A stretch of DNA of 64,000 nt from Locusta migratoria (taxonomy: Eukaryota > Arthropoda > Insecta > Orthoptera > Acrididae): assembly GCA_026315105.1 (NCBI GenBank), contig CM048747.1:279159491-279223490 (forward strand), written 5' to 3'. The notes under the pieces were generated by a model that was not told the origin of the DNA, searched no databases, and saw only the letters and a program-made list of their open reading frames with translations. Made by a program: the position numbers and the translations under genes. Below are positions 47,055 through 57,174 of the stretch, in pieces; positions within the stretch are counted from its first letter, which is position 1; each line of letters starts with the position of its first letter.

Positions 47055-47128
47055 CTGATCAACACTAACACAGTTAGTTTCGAAAGCTTGGATATTCTCA
47101 CTCAGGAAAGCGTTAATCGAATTTTTAT

Positions 47129-47836
47129 CTACTTTTTTGAATAGATATATTTTTCGTTTGTTTTTAGTTCACTAATCCCTGCATCTGTTTTGATGCTCTT
47201 TATTAGCTCCGGATTATTGGTTGCTAAGAGGTCAAGTATATTTTCACAACCCTTTACCATTCTAGTGGGTTCATGAACTAATTGCTCGAGATAATTTTCG
47301 GAGAATGCGTTCAGTACGATTTCGGACGATGTTTCATGCTTGCCTCCTGTCTTAAACATGTACTTTTGCCAACATATAGAGAGTAAGTTAAAGTCGTCAG
47401 CAATTAAAATTGTATGCTTGGGGAACGTTTTTGAAATTTGGTCCAAGCTTTTGTTGAAAATTTCTGCTATCGAATCATCTGATTCGGGTGGTCGGTAAAA
47501 AGAGCCAATTATTAATTTATTCTTGTTGTCAGGTATAACCCCTATCCATACCAACTCACAGAAACTGTGTACTTCAGTTACGCTACAAGACAAACCGCTT
47601 GTGACAGCAATAAATACGCCACCACCTGTTTTATTCAATCAGTCCTTTCTGAACACGATTTGCCCCTTAGTAAAAATTTTAGGCGAACTTAATTCCGGCT
47701 TTATCCAGCTTTCGGTACCTATAATGATTTGAGATTCAGTACTTTCTATTAGCGCTTGGAGCTCTGCTACTTTCCCAACACAGCTACGATAATTTACAAC
47801 TGTCAGGACAATGGTTTTTAGATCTGTGTTCGTCAC
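47129..47836 (-). pseudogene. CR1 endonuclease domain
   Basis: Two frames: TVVNYRSCVGKVAELQALIE and IIIGTESWIKPELSS (E of the active site), then after a stop near 47638, TGGGVFIAVTSGLSCSVTEV, IIGSFYRPPESDDSIAEIFN, LIADDFNLLSICW (Asp) and LDLLATNNPELIKSIKTDAG followed by ISELKTNEK, where the SDH/SEH motif is damaged. Confidence 0.85.
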
Positions 47837-48625
47837 ACAGCCCCCGGTACCCGTGTAGCCGCTTCCTGCGCGTAATGGACTCCTGACCTATTCAGCATAA
47901 CCAGTAACCCCACCACCCGATGGCCCAAGTCAAGAAATCTGCAGCCCACACGGTCGCAGGACCGTCTGAGCCTCTGATTCAGACCCACCACTCGGCTCTG
48001 TTCACAGTAGGTCTTGTCAACTATGCTGCAGATGGTGAGCACTGCTTTCATCTTGCAAGCAAGACTGGCAGTCCTTACCACTTCAGATAGCCGCTCAAAC
48101 CCAAGAGAATCTCTTCAGATCGGAAGCGACAAATATCATAGGTATCGACGTGAGCCACCACCTTCAGTTGGCTGCACCCCGTGGTATGGTTCCACATCTG
48201 GAATGACCCCACCCGGTATGCACACGGAGTGCACGTTGGCCTTCTTCTCTAAGGGGCTCTATCACCCGCCTAACGTTGGAGCTCCCCACTACAAGCAAAC
48301 CCACCCTCTGTGAAAGCCCGAATCTCGCAGACTGCGTGGTAACTTCAGGATGAGAGATACTATCCGGCTCAGGAACATTATCCTGAACAGATAGCACCTC
48401 GAACCTGTTCACAAGGCGAACCAGCGCTGCCGCAGGCCCATCAGTGGACACGCCGGACAACCGTTCGGTTCCCACGACCGGCCAACAACAACGACGCCCC
48501 TCGACCGCAGCCTCAAGATGTGCCACTGAGGTTAACACAGCTTGAAGCTTGGAGCGAAGTGTCACCAGCTCAAACTGCATCCGCACAAAGCAGTCACAGT
48601 CCCTATTCATGATTACAATACCCAT
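47833..48625 (-). pseudogene. CR1 ORF1 with coiled coil and SGNH-like blocks
   Basis: It begins MGIVIMNRDCDCFVRMQFEL and continues VTLRSKLQAVLTSVAHLEAAV, a likely short coiled coil. Then comes VGLLVVGSSNVRRVIEPLRE, which resembles block I (G-S/D-S) of SGNH hydrolases. After frame loss it picks up again near 48080-47840 as RRSCDRVGCRFLDLGHRVVG and NRSGVHYAQEAATR, where the His-bearing G-V-H block of SGNH enzymes is expected. CR1 ORF1 proteins of several animals carry an esterase-like domain, so this assignment is plausible but inferred. It ends just before the endonuclease frame. Confidence 0.55.
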
Positions 48626-49080
48626 GAAAACAAACGACTAGAAATACGCGGTGTAGACTCGACAGAGGGTAACTAAGGTTAACGAAGACGTCTGGAGATG
48701 GTACTAATCCAACGAACACAAAACAGGCGATTGTCGGGATTCAGACGGCGGAAAAATACAAAGTACAGTCTCTAGCCTTGAAAACGTCCTCAAGAGGCTA
48801 TTTTCTGGAAATCGTCTTAAATGGTTAATTACGTTTCTTATCATTTCCATAATGAAATACAGTATTAAAAAAATAATAACATGGAAATGCGAGTCAAATA
48901 ATTTGAAAGCATGCTAAAACACTCCATTTGATCATGTGACGTCTGTGTCGTTAATCTAAAAGATGCTGCTTTTGCATGCCGGATAATTCACTGACCTTGA
49001 TAAATTATTTGGGTTGATAAAATTACACCTTCTTTAGCTTGTTAAGCCAAGATCGCTGATGAAATATATTTATTACTCAT

Positions 49081-49395
49081 TACCGGTTTCGATTATTTAA
49101 ATCATCATCTTTAGAAGGGTTTACAAGGTGTTCACTGAGCAGAACGTATCAAATAAAGAGTTTATCGTCGAAATGTAAAATTAATAAAAATGCATGGTCT
49201 GTCTTATATGAAACAGCCGTACTTTATATTTTGATCTAATATGACGATCCTTTTCGTTGACGTATATTTTAACATGTTGACCATGCATTTTTATTCATGT
49301 TGCATTTCGACGAGAAACTCTTTATTTGGCATGTTCTCCTACGTGAAGACCTTGTAAACCCTTCCGAAGATGATGATTTACATTATCGAAACCGC
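49081..49395. repeat. Inverted repeat, ~120-bp arms
   Basis: ATTACCGGTTTCGATTATTT to ATGCATGGTC (left) is the reverse complement of GACCATGCATTTTTATTCAT to ATTATCGAAACC (right). The arms are about 80 bp apart. A SINE is inserted at the outer edge of the right arm. Confidence 0.75.
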
Positions 49396-49582
49396 CGGCC
49401 GCAGTGGCCGAGCGGTCTGCGGCGCGCCAGTACGGTGTGCACCGCCGCTACGGTCGGGGTTCGAAACCCCCCTCGGGCATGGATGTTTGTGTCGTCTTTA
49501 GCGTAAGGTAGTTCATACGTAGTTTTTAAGTTTAGGGACCCCGCAGTTAAGTCCCTTAAGCTTAACAAACATTTTAACATTT
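49396..49582 (+). mobile_element. tRNA-derived SINE, subfamily A
   Basis: GCCGGCCGCAGTGGCCGAGC head with a good A box (TGGCCGAGCGG), B box GGTTCGAAACC near 49459, standard tail with a small deletion near 49538. It interrupts the sequence CGAAACCGGTA at the edge of the inverted repeat. Confidence 0.9.
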
Positions 49583-50500
49583 GGTATCAATTGTATGTGT
49601 ATTTTACTTTAATCCAGTTTTCTCGTTAAAATCTGGGTTGTTTTTGAAAAACGATAATACAACAAACTCATCAACTTTCGAAAGGTCTCCACAATCAGCC
49701 TTCACAAAATTCTTTTCTTTTCTTAGTCAGAATTTGAAAATGCCGTTTTGCATAAGGAAAAAAAAAAAGAACTAAACTGTATACAGAAAAAGTAAGGAAA
49801 AAATCTAATAACTTTCGTTAACGCTATTATAGCGCACATAATGATTTGACTTCCTCGTGTAGTATGACGTCACCAGAGCTGGAGCGTTTTCGATCACATG
49901 ACATAATATTGAAAGTTAACGAATTAACTAACAGATGTTCTTTAAGAATAATGACGGAAAATGCTATTAAAATTTTATAATAATTCATAATATCGATTTG
50001 AACCATATTTTTAACACAGGGAAATAGCCAATTCGACGAGAAACGGAGTGGAGAAGTTACTTCAGGTATGCCGTATCCAGCTCAGGCCACTCATTGACGA
50101 TCAGGTTTCGATAACTATTAAAGAGCGGAGACGACGAATGAAATGTTGCCCCCGCTGTTCCGAATAGTCCCAGGCATTTTTACTGCTGCCCACCCAAACC
50201 GCATGCTTTTACAGCGACCGGACTGGGATTGTTCGACCGCCTAGCGCAAGTCTTTTCAACTGCCGCCACTACGGCGACTTGCGTATCGTCTAAGCAAAGA
50301 TAAGCCTTCAGAAGAAGCAGCAGACGCGGTTTAGGCAGGCAGCTTCAGCTTCAGAGTATTTCTAGCACGTGTCGTAATTAGACCGTGGAACAATAGGTGC
50401 CTATAGGGATTGCTAATTATACTTCAGAGAAATCTGGGAACGTGTCGAATATGATGAAATAACTGTGATGCGGATCTGTAATCGCTGGATGTAGGAAGGA
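49583..50500. other. Unassigned DNA
   Basis: No gene or repeat recognised in 0.9 kb. Confidence 0.3.
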
Positions 50501-50504
50501 GCGA

Positions 50505-50735
50505 TGGACCGCCCCTCAGGGGTCTCACGGTTCTTCCGTGAATACATCGGGGCGAGCACGGGTCCCGAACTGATGGAGTCTTTCTTCCCTTTTTCCTCCC
50601 TGGACTGCATTTCCTTTCGCTTCCCCACCTTTCCTACCCTCACTCCTTCCCCTCCCCACCGGAGGACCGATAACCTCAGCACTTTCTCCCCCCTCCCATA
50701 TACCAAACAAACAACCAACCAATCAACGACTGACC
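50505..50735 (+). repeat. Dispersed C/T-rich repeat, copy 2
   Basis: Second member of the family at 3890-4115; the same ordered blocks in the same orientation. The ORFs that cross it on both strands are by-products of its composition. Confidence 0.6.
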
Positions 50736-50836
50736 GACGGGACCAAACGTACTTACCTAATTCCACCATTACACGTGATGGCAGGAGTGTCGAGCGAGTG
50801 CCAGGGATGGATCGCTCTACCGCAAAACGAACACAA

Positions 50837-51021
50837 AAAATGTTTGTAAATCTATCGGACCAAACTGCTTGGTCATCAGTCCGTAGCTTACAAACTACTT
50901 AAACCTAGGTAAACTAACCAAAGGATAACACACACACCCAGGGAGGGCTCGAACCTCCGTCGGCGAGCAACCGCGCGTTCCTCAGCGAGGCGCCTTAGAC
51001 CGCTCGGCTACTCCACCGCGG
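50837..51021 (-). mobile_element. SINE, subfamily B, with TSD
   Basis: Full-length; a few bases before the B box are lost (CACACACCCAGGGAGGG). Flanked by CAAAACGAACACAA (50823) and CAAAATGAACACAA (51022), one mismatch. Confidence 0.93.
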
Positions 51022-51042
51022 CAAAATGAACACAACAGAACA

Positions 51043-51189
51043 AAATTAAATGTTTGTAGAGCTTATGGGACTTAACTACGGGGTCACCAGTCCCTAAAAT
51101 TACAAACTACTGATGAACTAGCTAATACTAAGGACGGTACAAATATCCATGCCCGAGGGGGGGGGGGAATTCGAACCCCCCCCCCCCCC
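51043..51189 (-). mobile_element. 5'-truncated SINE ending in G/C runs, with TSD
   Basis: The tail is at the left. The copy breaks off inside the T arm, where an 11-base G-run, AATTCGAA and a ~15-base C-run form a perfect hairpin. Flanked by a perfect ACAACAGAACA at 51032-51042 and 51190-51200; the left duplicate overlaps the duplicate of the preceding SINE. Confidence 0.92.
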
Positions 51190-51200
51190 ACAACAGAACA

Positions 51201-51725
51201 TATGTATGTGCAGGCACGCTGCAGTTCTATGCTCAGGGACCAGAGTTATATATCCATGTTGTATAGATAAGTGATCACTGATCTGTGTTACTTATATTCT
51301 GTGGTTGAGTAAAGGAATTATTACTGTTCATAAGTTTGTGTAGCTGACGTTACTATTATCGGTGATAATTTTGTCCAGTTTACGCTAAAATGCACTTTCG
51401 CACATCACTTCAGAGGTTTATATTTTCTCGATATAAGACAAGTGACACGAGTGTTGCGATTTTGTATTAGTGTCTTCGTTAGTTTAACTTCCGTCATTCT
51501 TGAATTCATTCCTCAGGTGGTGGAGAAATCTGCGTAACTTACTTGCAGGCCACTCGTTCAAAAGGTATGTTTGTAATGGGTCCTATCGCCAAAACATCAA
51601 ATATTGTATACACAGAAATTCTTTAATTTTCGTAATTTCTTTATATACAATACTAGGCTATTCCTCTATCAAGTCTACTGGTGTTTCACATTTTAAATAT
51701 ATTTATATTCCCCGATGTAGTATAT
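51201..51725. other. Unassigned DNA
   Basis: No gene or repeat recognised; the ORF at 51500-51820 runs into the following hairpin. Confidence 0.3.
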
Positions 51726-51729
51726 GCTT

Positions 51730-51872
51730 GAATGGTTCACGGGAGTTACGTGGGATAGTTTTGTGGAAACTGTACAATATTTCAGTAGGACCTGAAGATG
51801 GTGAGCAGCTGCTTCTCTGAAATATTGTGCGATTTTCACAATACCATCCGACGTAACTGCCGTGAACCATTC
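51730..51872. repeat. Hairpin with 55-bp arms
   Basis: GAATGGTTCACGGGAGTTAC (left) pairs with GTAACTGCCGTGAACCATTC (right), and TGTACAATATTTCA pairs with TGAAATATTGTGC. The loop is only ~33 bases and contains CCTGAAGATGGTGAG, a wording common in the 3' regions of insect retroelements. Confidence 0.8.
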
Positions 51873-52208
51873 AAACATCTGTATCTGTGCTTGCTAATAC
51901 ATCAGTTGTTTACCGTTGCGTTGTACCCTTCAGCCTTTTATTACCATTGTTTCTAACTGAGAATATGCTTCAATTTGTTTTTAATTATTGTGGGTTGGAG
52001 ACGCACGTGATAGAAGTCGCGGAAAAAAATCCAGTATACAGTAAAGATCTCATTTTTGCGGTACTAATAGATAAGTGACATTTTTGTGTTTCTTGGAAGG
52101 AAAACTTGTAATCACACAAACCTTCAATTACAGGCGGTTGACTGAGCGAGTGGGCATTTTTCCGGTGTCTCCATTTGTTTGCTGCAAATCCAGCAACTGC
52201 ACAGGTTG

Positions 52209-52359
52209 TTCAAAATGTTCAAATGTTTGTATAGTCTATGGGACTTAACTACGGGGTCATCAGTTCCTAAACTTACAAACTACTTATGAACTACTTACGA
52301 ACTAGGACGGCACAAATATCCATGCCCGAGGGGGGATTCGAACCCTCGACCGTAGTAGC
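52209..52359 (-). mobile_element. 5'-truncated SINE, subfamily A, with TSD
   Basis: Tail at the left, B box near 52342, then truncation. Flanked by CTGCACAGGTTG (52197) and CTGCACAGATTG (52360). Confidence 0.92.
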
Positions 52360-52371
52360 CTGCACAGATTG

Positions 52372-52850
52372 CGTTAGCACTGTCGGATGATGCAGGAGAG
52401 TCATTCACTTGTTTCTACTAACGTCATCTTTACTTACATGATACACAACGATACCTTTTTGAAGAGAGGAAGTGAATTGCCTAATAATAATAATAAAAAA
52501 TATATATATATAAAAAAAATAAAAAAAACGCAGAGCTATTCATAACAGAGATATTGATGTTCACCTCTTCGTAACGAATAAACATACAAATTAGGTGATA
52601 ATGATGGTTAATCTAGAGAATTAGAGAGAGTAAGAATGAGGACGAGATATTCAAATAATACTCAAGACGAAGGATGCCGATCGAACATGTGCATAAGCAA
52701 CTCGTTTAAAGCGAACATTAACATTGTTTAAGCCCGCATCTAGCGAATTAGAGAACCATTTATGAAAGACATACTCTCTGTTGTTAGTACCTTTCTCGTG
52801 ATAACACGTACACGTAAACAATAAGAGAAAACAGGATGGACAGAAAGAAA
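52372..52850. other. AT-rich DNA
   Basis: Nothing recognised; A-rich and TA-rich runs near 52495-52530. Confidence 0.3.
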
Positions 52851-52859
52851 TGTAACATG

Positions 52860-53290
52860 ACGACTTTCATAGTCGGAACTTACATTTATAAAACTTCATC
52901 TGACCACTATGCGCTTTTCTTGAGAGACCCAACGTTTCTTCCCCGTCTGTGGAAGACATCTTCAGGAGAGGTGGCTTTTTGTATATGTATCCAACTCATA
53001 CTGCGGTTGCTGTCTCTTGTGTTGTAATTTCGAATGAAATTATACGTTTGCCGGGTGCCTGTGAACTATATCCGATATCGTCCACCGTTGGAAATCTTCC
53101 TTCTCGTAACCACGAACGAAATATCACGAGGCTTCACACCTTCCTCTTTCCGATTATAATTCTTGGTGCGTCTCTGTCGCCTGTCTGAACCACTAGCCGT
53201 TGTGGCTTCTGGATCTGGGACTTATCAAACAAAAACTTGTGGTTTCCTCGTTGCAGAGCGTGTTCCGCTACAACTGAGTTGTCCATTTCC
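52860..53290 (-). pseudogene. Penelope-like/retroelement C-terminal fragment
   Basis: On the minus strand: MDNSVVAEHALQRGNHKFLF then DKSQIQKPQRLVVQTGD. The S(A/V)(V/I)AEH...G(H/N)H...(F)D block is the end of a GIY-YIG-type endonuclease domain in Penelope-like elements. It is followed, on the minus strand near 52960, by GAAGATGTCTTCCACAGACG. No RT is present. Assignment is by motif only. Confidence 0.45.
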
Positions 53291-53292
53291 TC

Positions 53293-53705
53293 CCGCTGCG
53301 GTGGAGTGGCCGAGCGTTCCAGCTTGGTCATTAGTTCCCCAAGCTCCTACTTGCGGAGCGCGCCGCTGCTCGCAGTCGGAGGTTCGAGTCCTCAAATGGT
53401 CAAATGTTTGTAGAGCTTATGGGACTTAACTAGGGGGTCATCAGTCCCTAAACTTACAAACACTAAGGACGGCACAAATATCCATGCCCGAGGGGGGATT
53501 CGAACCCCCGACCGTAGTGGCCGTGAAGACCGTGACTGGAGCGCCGCAGTCCCCTCGGCCACCGCGGCCGGCGTTAGAGTCCTCTCTCGGACAGGGATGT
53601 ATTTGTCGTCCTTAGCATAAGTTAGTTTAAGTAGTTTGTAAGTCTAGGGACTGATGACCAGAGTAGTTAAGTTCCATAGATTTACAAACATTTGAACAAT
53701 TACTC
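53293..53705 (+). mobile_element. SINE interrupted by another SINE
   Basis: The head (GCTGCGGTGGAGTGGCCGAG and a B box GGTTCGAGTCC at 53381) stops at 53392 and resumes at 53573 with TTAGAGTCCTCTCTCGGACA, continuing to a normal tail at 53705. The inserted copy lies exactly in the B box. Confidence 0.92.
53393..53572 (-). mobile_element. Inner SINE, subfamily A, with TSD
   Basis: Full-length minus-strand copy. Flanked by GTTCGAGTCCT (53382-53392) and GTTAGAGTCCT (53573-53583), which are the host SINE's own B box duplicated. Its A box and B box look intact, so it is among the youngest copies here, though short of a small body deletion near 53460. Confidence 0.95.
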
Positions 53706-53717
53706 CCATCGATAGTT

Positions 53718-53935
53718 AACAATGTTCAAATCTTTGTAGACCTAAAGAACCAAACTATTCTCTTGTTGGTCCCCAGATTTACAAACTACTTAAACTAACA
53801 ACACACACATACAAAAGCGCGCGCGCGCCCGCGCGCGCGTGTGCGCATGCACGACGGAGGGCTCGAACCTCCGGCGGGGGGCGACCGCGCGCACCGCAAC
53901 ATGCCGCTCCAGAATGCACGGCCATTCCCACGCAG
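53718..53935 (-). mobile_element. SINE with (CG)n expansion and TSD
   Basis: Minus-strand copy with a GC-alternating run at 53817-53842, B box near 53863 and a damaged head. Flanked by CCATCGATAGTT (53706) and CCATTGATAGTT (53936). Confidence 0.9.
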
Positions 53936-54169
53936 CCATTGATAGTTGCCTAAATACTGCTCTGTTCCATTTTTAATTGTTCTCTTAGTTGTTCGCACTT
54001 GCAGCTCTTTACAACTGCACTGTTCTCTGTACCCTTTATATCCATACTTGCTACTACAGTTTTCTGGCAGTAGATTAACCACAAGGTGGCGAGGAATACT
54101 CCCTGTCCTGCAGATGGTGTTTAGAATGGTCAACAGCTTTGCATCTTGATGACTTAGCGAAGTACTTGT

Positions 54170-54436
54170 CCATGGATTCAGAAATATGTAATTTAAAACT
54201 TATAAACACTGTCGTTTGAAACGGCAGTTTTTCTCGCATCTCATTGTTTTTGACGTCATATCTCGTGAACAATGTGTTGTCCGTGATCCTTACACTTACA
54301 GCGACCGTCCTCGTGGATTGTAGCTTATGTGTGCAAAATTCCATAAAATTGGGGAAAAACTGAGGATTTGTATACCATACGTACGCAGAAACACAAAAAC
54401 ATACGGACACTCTGCTTTATATATAAAGAAGATTAT
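54170..54436 (-). mobile_element. Helitron-like 5' fragment
   Basis: Read on the minus strand it starts TCTTCTTTATATATAAAGCA and goes on GAGTGTCCGTATGTTTTTGT. Further in, the plus strand GTGTGCAAAATTCCATAAAA matches 4508 and 4378. It may be the 5' end of the family whose 3' end is at 4156. Confidence 0.45.
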
Positions 54437-54802
54437 TTCTTAACGTATTCTCTGTATTTCCATGACCCACTCCGGAGAGATATTTTAGCAATATGTAAGA
54501 TTCTGGGGACATCACAATCACCGCGGTCGCGCCGTGTACCAGTGCTCGCCTCCCGCCAGACGTAAATCTTCAACTTATCTACACAATTGCGCCCCTACCC
54601 ACTGAGAACTCGTGGCACGTAGCCGATTTCCGTAAGAGTTAGGGTCTGCTGTGCATCCGTACTGAAGGAACGATCATCGGAAGCCATCGCATGATTATTT
54701 TTGTGGTGTCTGTTGTTTCGGACAAGTTTGGATAAATTGAGAATTTCCGTCTGACTGGAGATGAGCTCGTGTGGCTCGATCGGCGGCGGTGATCGTTGTG
54801 TT

Positions 54803-54925
54803 TCTGGTGGCGTAGAGGTCGGCGCACCTGCCTAGCAAGCAGGAGGCACGGTTTCGAATCCCGGTTGGGGAATTCAACTTTCCCTGTTGACGTAAGTCAA
54901 TGCGCCGGTGCGGTAGCTCAGGGCG
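54803..54925 (+). mobile_element. SINE head resembling tRNA-Ala (AGC)
   Basis: CTGGTGGCGTAGAGGTCGGC gives the A box. CCTGC-CTAGCAA-GCAGG is a perfect anticodon arm with U33 and AGC at the anticodon position. The T arm GGTTTCGAATCCCGG has an extra T and is imperfect. No matching acceptor stem, so not a functional tRNA gene. Confidence 0.65.
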
Positions 54926-54939
54926 TTCTGTCAGAAAAA

Positions 54940-55430
54940 GAAAGTCAACGCTGCAATGATCAGCGTAGGAAAAAAGAAAAACCGAACCAAAGTCCAGAAA
55001 TCACCGATTAAACGGAAGACTCGAGGGGGAAAATATATGCACTTGCAACTAACACCGTAAATTACTTTGTACCTTAAATTGCTGTCATGATCTATCCATT
55101 AATAGGTTTAAAACAGTAAGACAAGTATTATAGTCGAAAACAATCACACCCAGAATTATTTCATGCAGTATTTGAGAATGAAAACAATTAGCGACTTCAC
55201 ACAAACTTTGCACATAATCTGAAAAAAGTTACGAAACTTTTTCTCGCTAGCAGCCTCTCACCTGCCCCCCCTCTGCCATCACCCACATAAAGTCGATGTT
55301 TGATCAATCAAATTTTATCATCAGACTGCATTTTATTACATTAGTTCCTTAATTATAAATCTATTTCTAACACTTTTTACAGTAAATAAACACATTCGAC
55401 TACCAATTAATTTATCCGCAATGTTCGACA
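54940..55430. other. Unassigned DNA
   Basis: Nothing recognised. Confidence 0.3.
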
Positions 55431-55439
55431 CCAATGTAA

Positions 55440-55515
55440 TTATAAAGAGTTAGATGTGTCTCTTCCAGGCACTTAAATGTGGTTTGCAGAGTAAATATGT
55501 AGATGAAGATCTGCG
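55440..55515 (+). mobile_element. CR1-type LINE 3' tail
   Basis: CTTAAATGTGGTTTGCAGAG followed by ATATGTAGATGAAG is the 3' end of the CR1-type family (compare 43645 and 45066, opposite strand). Only ~75 bp. Confidence 0.5.
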
Positions 55516-55810
55516 GTGTATAAATTCCCCCTAACTATATTAATCCACTATTTGATAGTATGAGCGCTTAGTGTCTTCTAACAACCATTACACATAATTT
55601 AAATATCTGTCTAAACTTTGCTCTGTCACACGTTTAAAGCCAGATATTTAACTTAATAATTCCTTTGCTAAGTAATCAGACGGTTCAAGCTGATTTATGC
55701 AGGGTGTCACATTTATCTTGACTACCCAAAACATCTCTGTAACAACAACAGAGATTGTAAAACGACTTTCACAGGTATCAGGGTAAGGCTGGGGCTCATG
55801 AATGTACATA

Positions 55811-56572
55811 CCGGTGATCAAAAAGTCAGTAAAATTTGAAAACTTAATAAATCACGGAATAATGTAGATAGGAAAGTAAAAATTGACACCATGCATGGAA
55901 TGACATGTGGTTTTACTAGAACCACATTTACCGTTATCGAGTCTTTTTTCTTCGAGGAACTGCGTGATTCGGGATTTGTAACTGCTACCGTGACGGGTGA
56001 GAGGTACACCGATATGTTACAGAATCGCATCATCCCCAGCCTCGCTGATAAACATCTGCTGGAACGTACGATTTTTATGCAGGATGGCGCTCCACCCCAT
56101 ATTGTTAGACGCGTGAAAGATCTCTTGCGCGCGTCGTTTGGTGGTGATCGTGTGCTCAGCCGCCACTTTCGTCAAGGTTGGCCTCCCAGGTCTCCAGACC
56201 TCAGTCCGTGCGATTATTGGCTTTGGGGTTACCTGAAGTCGCAAGTGTATCGTGATGCACCGACGTCTCTAGAGATGCTGAAAGGCCAAATCCGACGCCA
56301 ATGCTTTACAGTGCCGTTCACAACATTAGTCCTCGACTACAGCTATTGTTGAAGAATGATTGTGAATTTATTGAGCATTTCCTGTAAAGAACATCATCTT
56401 TGCTTTCTCTTAATTTGTTATGCGAATTATTGCTTTTTTGATCAGCTTTTTTTTTTTGGTCTAATAAAACCCCATGTAATTCCAAGCATGTGTGTCAATT
56501 TTTACCTCTCTGTCTACATTATTCCGTGATTTATTAAGTTTTCAAATTTATACTGACTTTTTGATCACCCGG
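55811..56572 (+). mobile_element. mariner-like element with ~90-bp TIRs
   Basis: Both ends read CCGG(G)TGATCAAAAAGTCAGT and stay inverted for about 90 bp (through AATAAATCACGGAATAATGTAGA). TA flanks both sides (55809-55810, 56573-56574). It is inserted in the left arm of the surrounding palindrome. At 762 bp it retains only the second half of a transposase. Confidence 0.9.
55891..56352 (+). pseudogene. mariner-like transposase, C-terminal half
   Basis: Reads VIESFFFEELRDSGFVTATV, YTDMLQNRIIPSL, RTIFMQDGAPPHIVRRVKDL (second catalytic Asp) and WPPRSPDLSPCDYWLWGYLK (third Asp). I count about 42 residues between these two Asp, longer than the 34 of classic mariner and closer to DD41D-type elements. 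The start chosen for the open frame is within deleted sequence, since the HTH and first Asp are missing. A frameshift near 56310 alters the end (FTVPFTTLVLDYSYC, where alternate-frame VQNISPRL fits better). Confidence 0.82.
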
Positions 56573-57174
56573 TATTTTGAAAACTAAAACGAAAGCACAT
56601 GTGTTTTTTTATCACATCTATAGCACGAGAAATCACATAAACAATGACGTTGATTGCATCGCAATACGCCAATTACATCCCGAGATACTGCGAAGTGAAG
56701 TTGACGCTTGAAACACACGAAACGCTCGGCTAGTGCATGTCTTGAGATTAAGGGCAGCATGGGGTTCTCGCCTGAGTCTCAGGATGTGCGCTATCTGTGC
56801 GTTTCGCGTGTTTCAAGCGTCAACTTAGCTTCCCAATAATTAGGAATGTAATTGGCGTATTGCGATGCAATCAACGCCATTGTTTATGTGATTTCTCGTG
56901 CTATAGATTTCTGATGAAATAATATAGGATGTACATTAAAAAACACATATGTTTGTATTAAAAAAGACAAATTCTTTCGTTTTAGATTGTTTAAATATAT
57001 TTACAATCTTGAGCCCCTACCTTACATTGATACCGGTGAAAGTCGTTTTACAATAGCTGTTGTTGTTCCAGAGATATTTTGGGTGCTCAAGATAAATGGG
57101 ACACCATGTATATGAGAGAGAGAGATTTTTAAAAATCAGAGGTGGATGTTCACTGGTATAACGTAACGGTGTCA

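Larger units (their letters stand above)
45066..48780 (-). mobile_element. CR1-type LINE, nearly full length, inactive
   Basis: Read leftwards: a 5' leader (to about 48640), ORF1 remains (48625-47833), endonuclease (47836-47129), a long linker (47054-46545), reverse transcriptase (about 46300-45400), a C-terminal part and a short 3' UTR ending at a TGTAGATGTAG-type tail at about 45066. Length ~3.7 kb. At least six frame breaks. It is the same family as the better preserved copy at 61.5-64 kb. Confidence 0.85.
55699..57110. mobile_element. Large palindromic foldback element
   Basis: The outer arms 55699-55800 and 57008-57110 are inverted: GTCACATTTATCTTGAC... pairs with ...GCTCAAGATAAATGGGAC, and TTGTAAAACGACTTTCAC pairs with GTGAAAGTCGTTTTACAA. 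The inner arms 56605-56725 and 56805-56910 are also inverted: TAGCACGAGAAATCACATAA pairs with TTATGTGATTTCTCGTGCTA. A ~80-base loop is at the centre. With the nested mariner removed, the whole ~650 bp folds as one hairpin. Confidence 0.85.

Noticed and set aside
54803..54871. A functional tRNA-Ala(AGC) gene
   Set aside because: The anticodon arm is perfect but the acceptor stem cannot form and the T arm is distorted; a SINE head is the better explanation.
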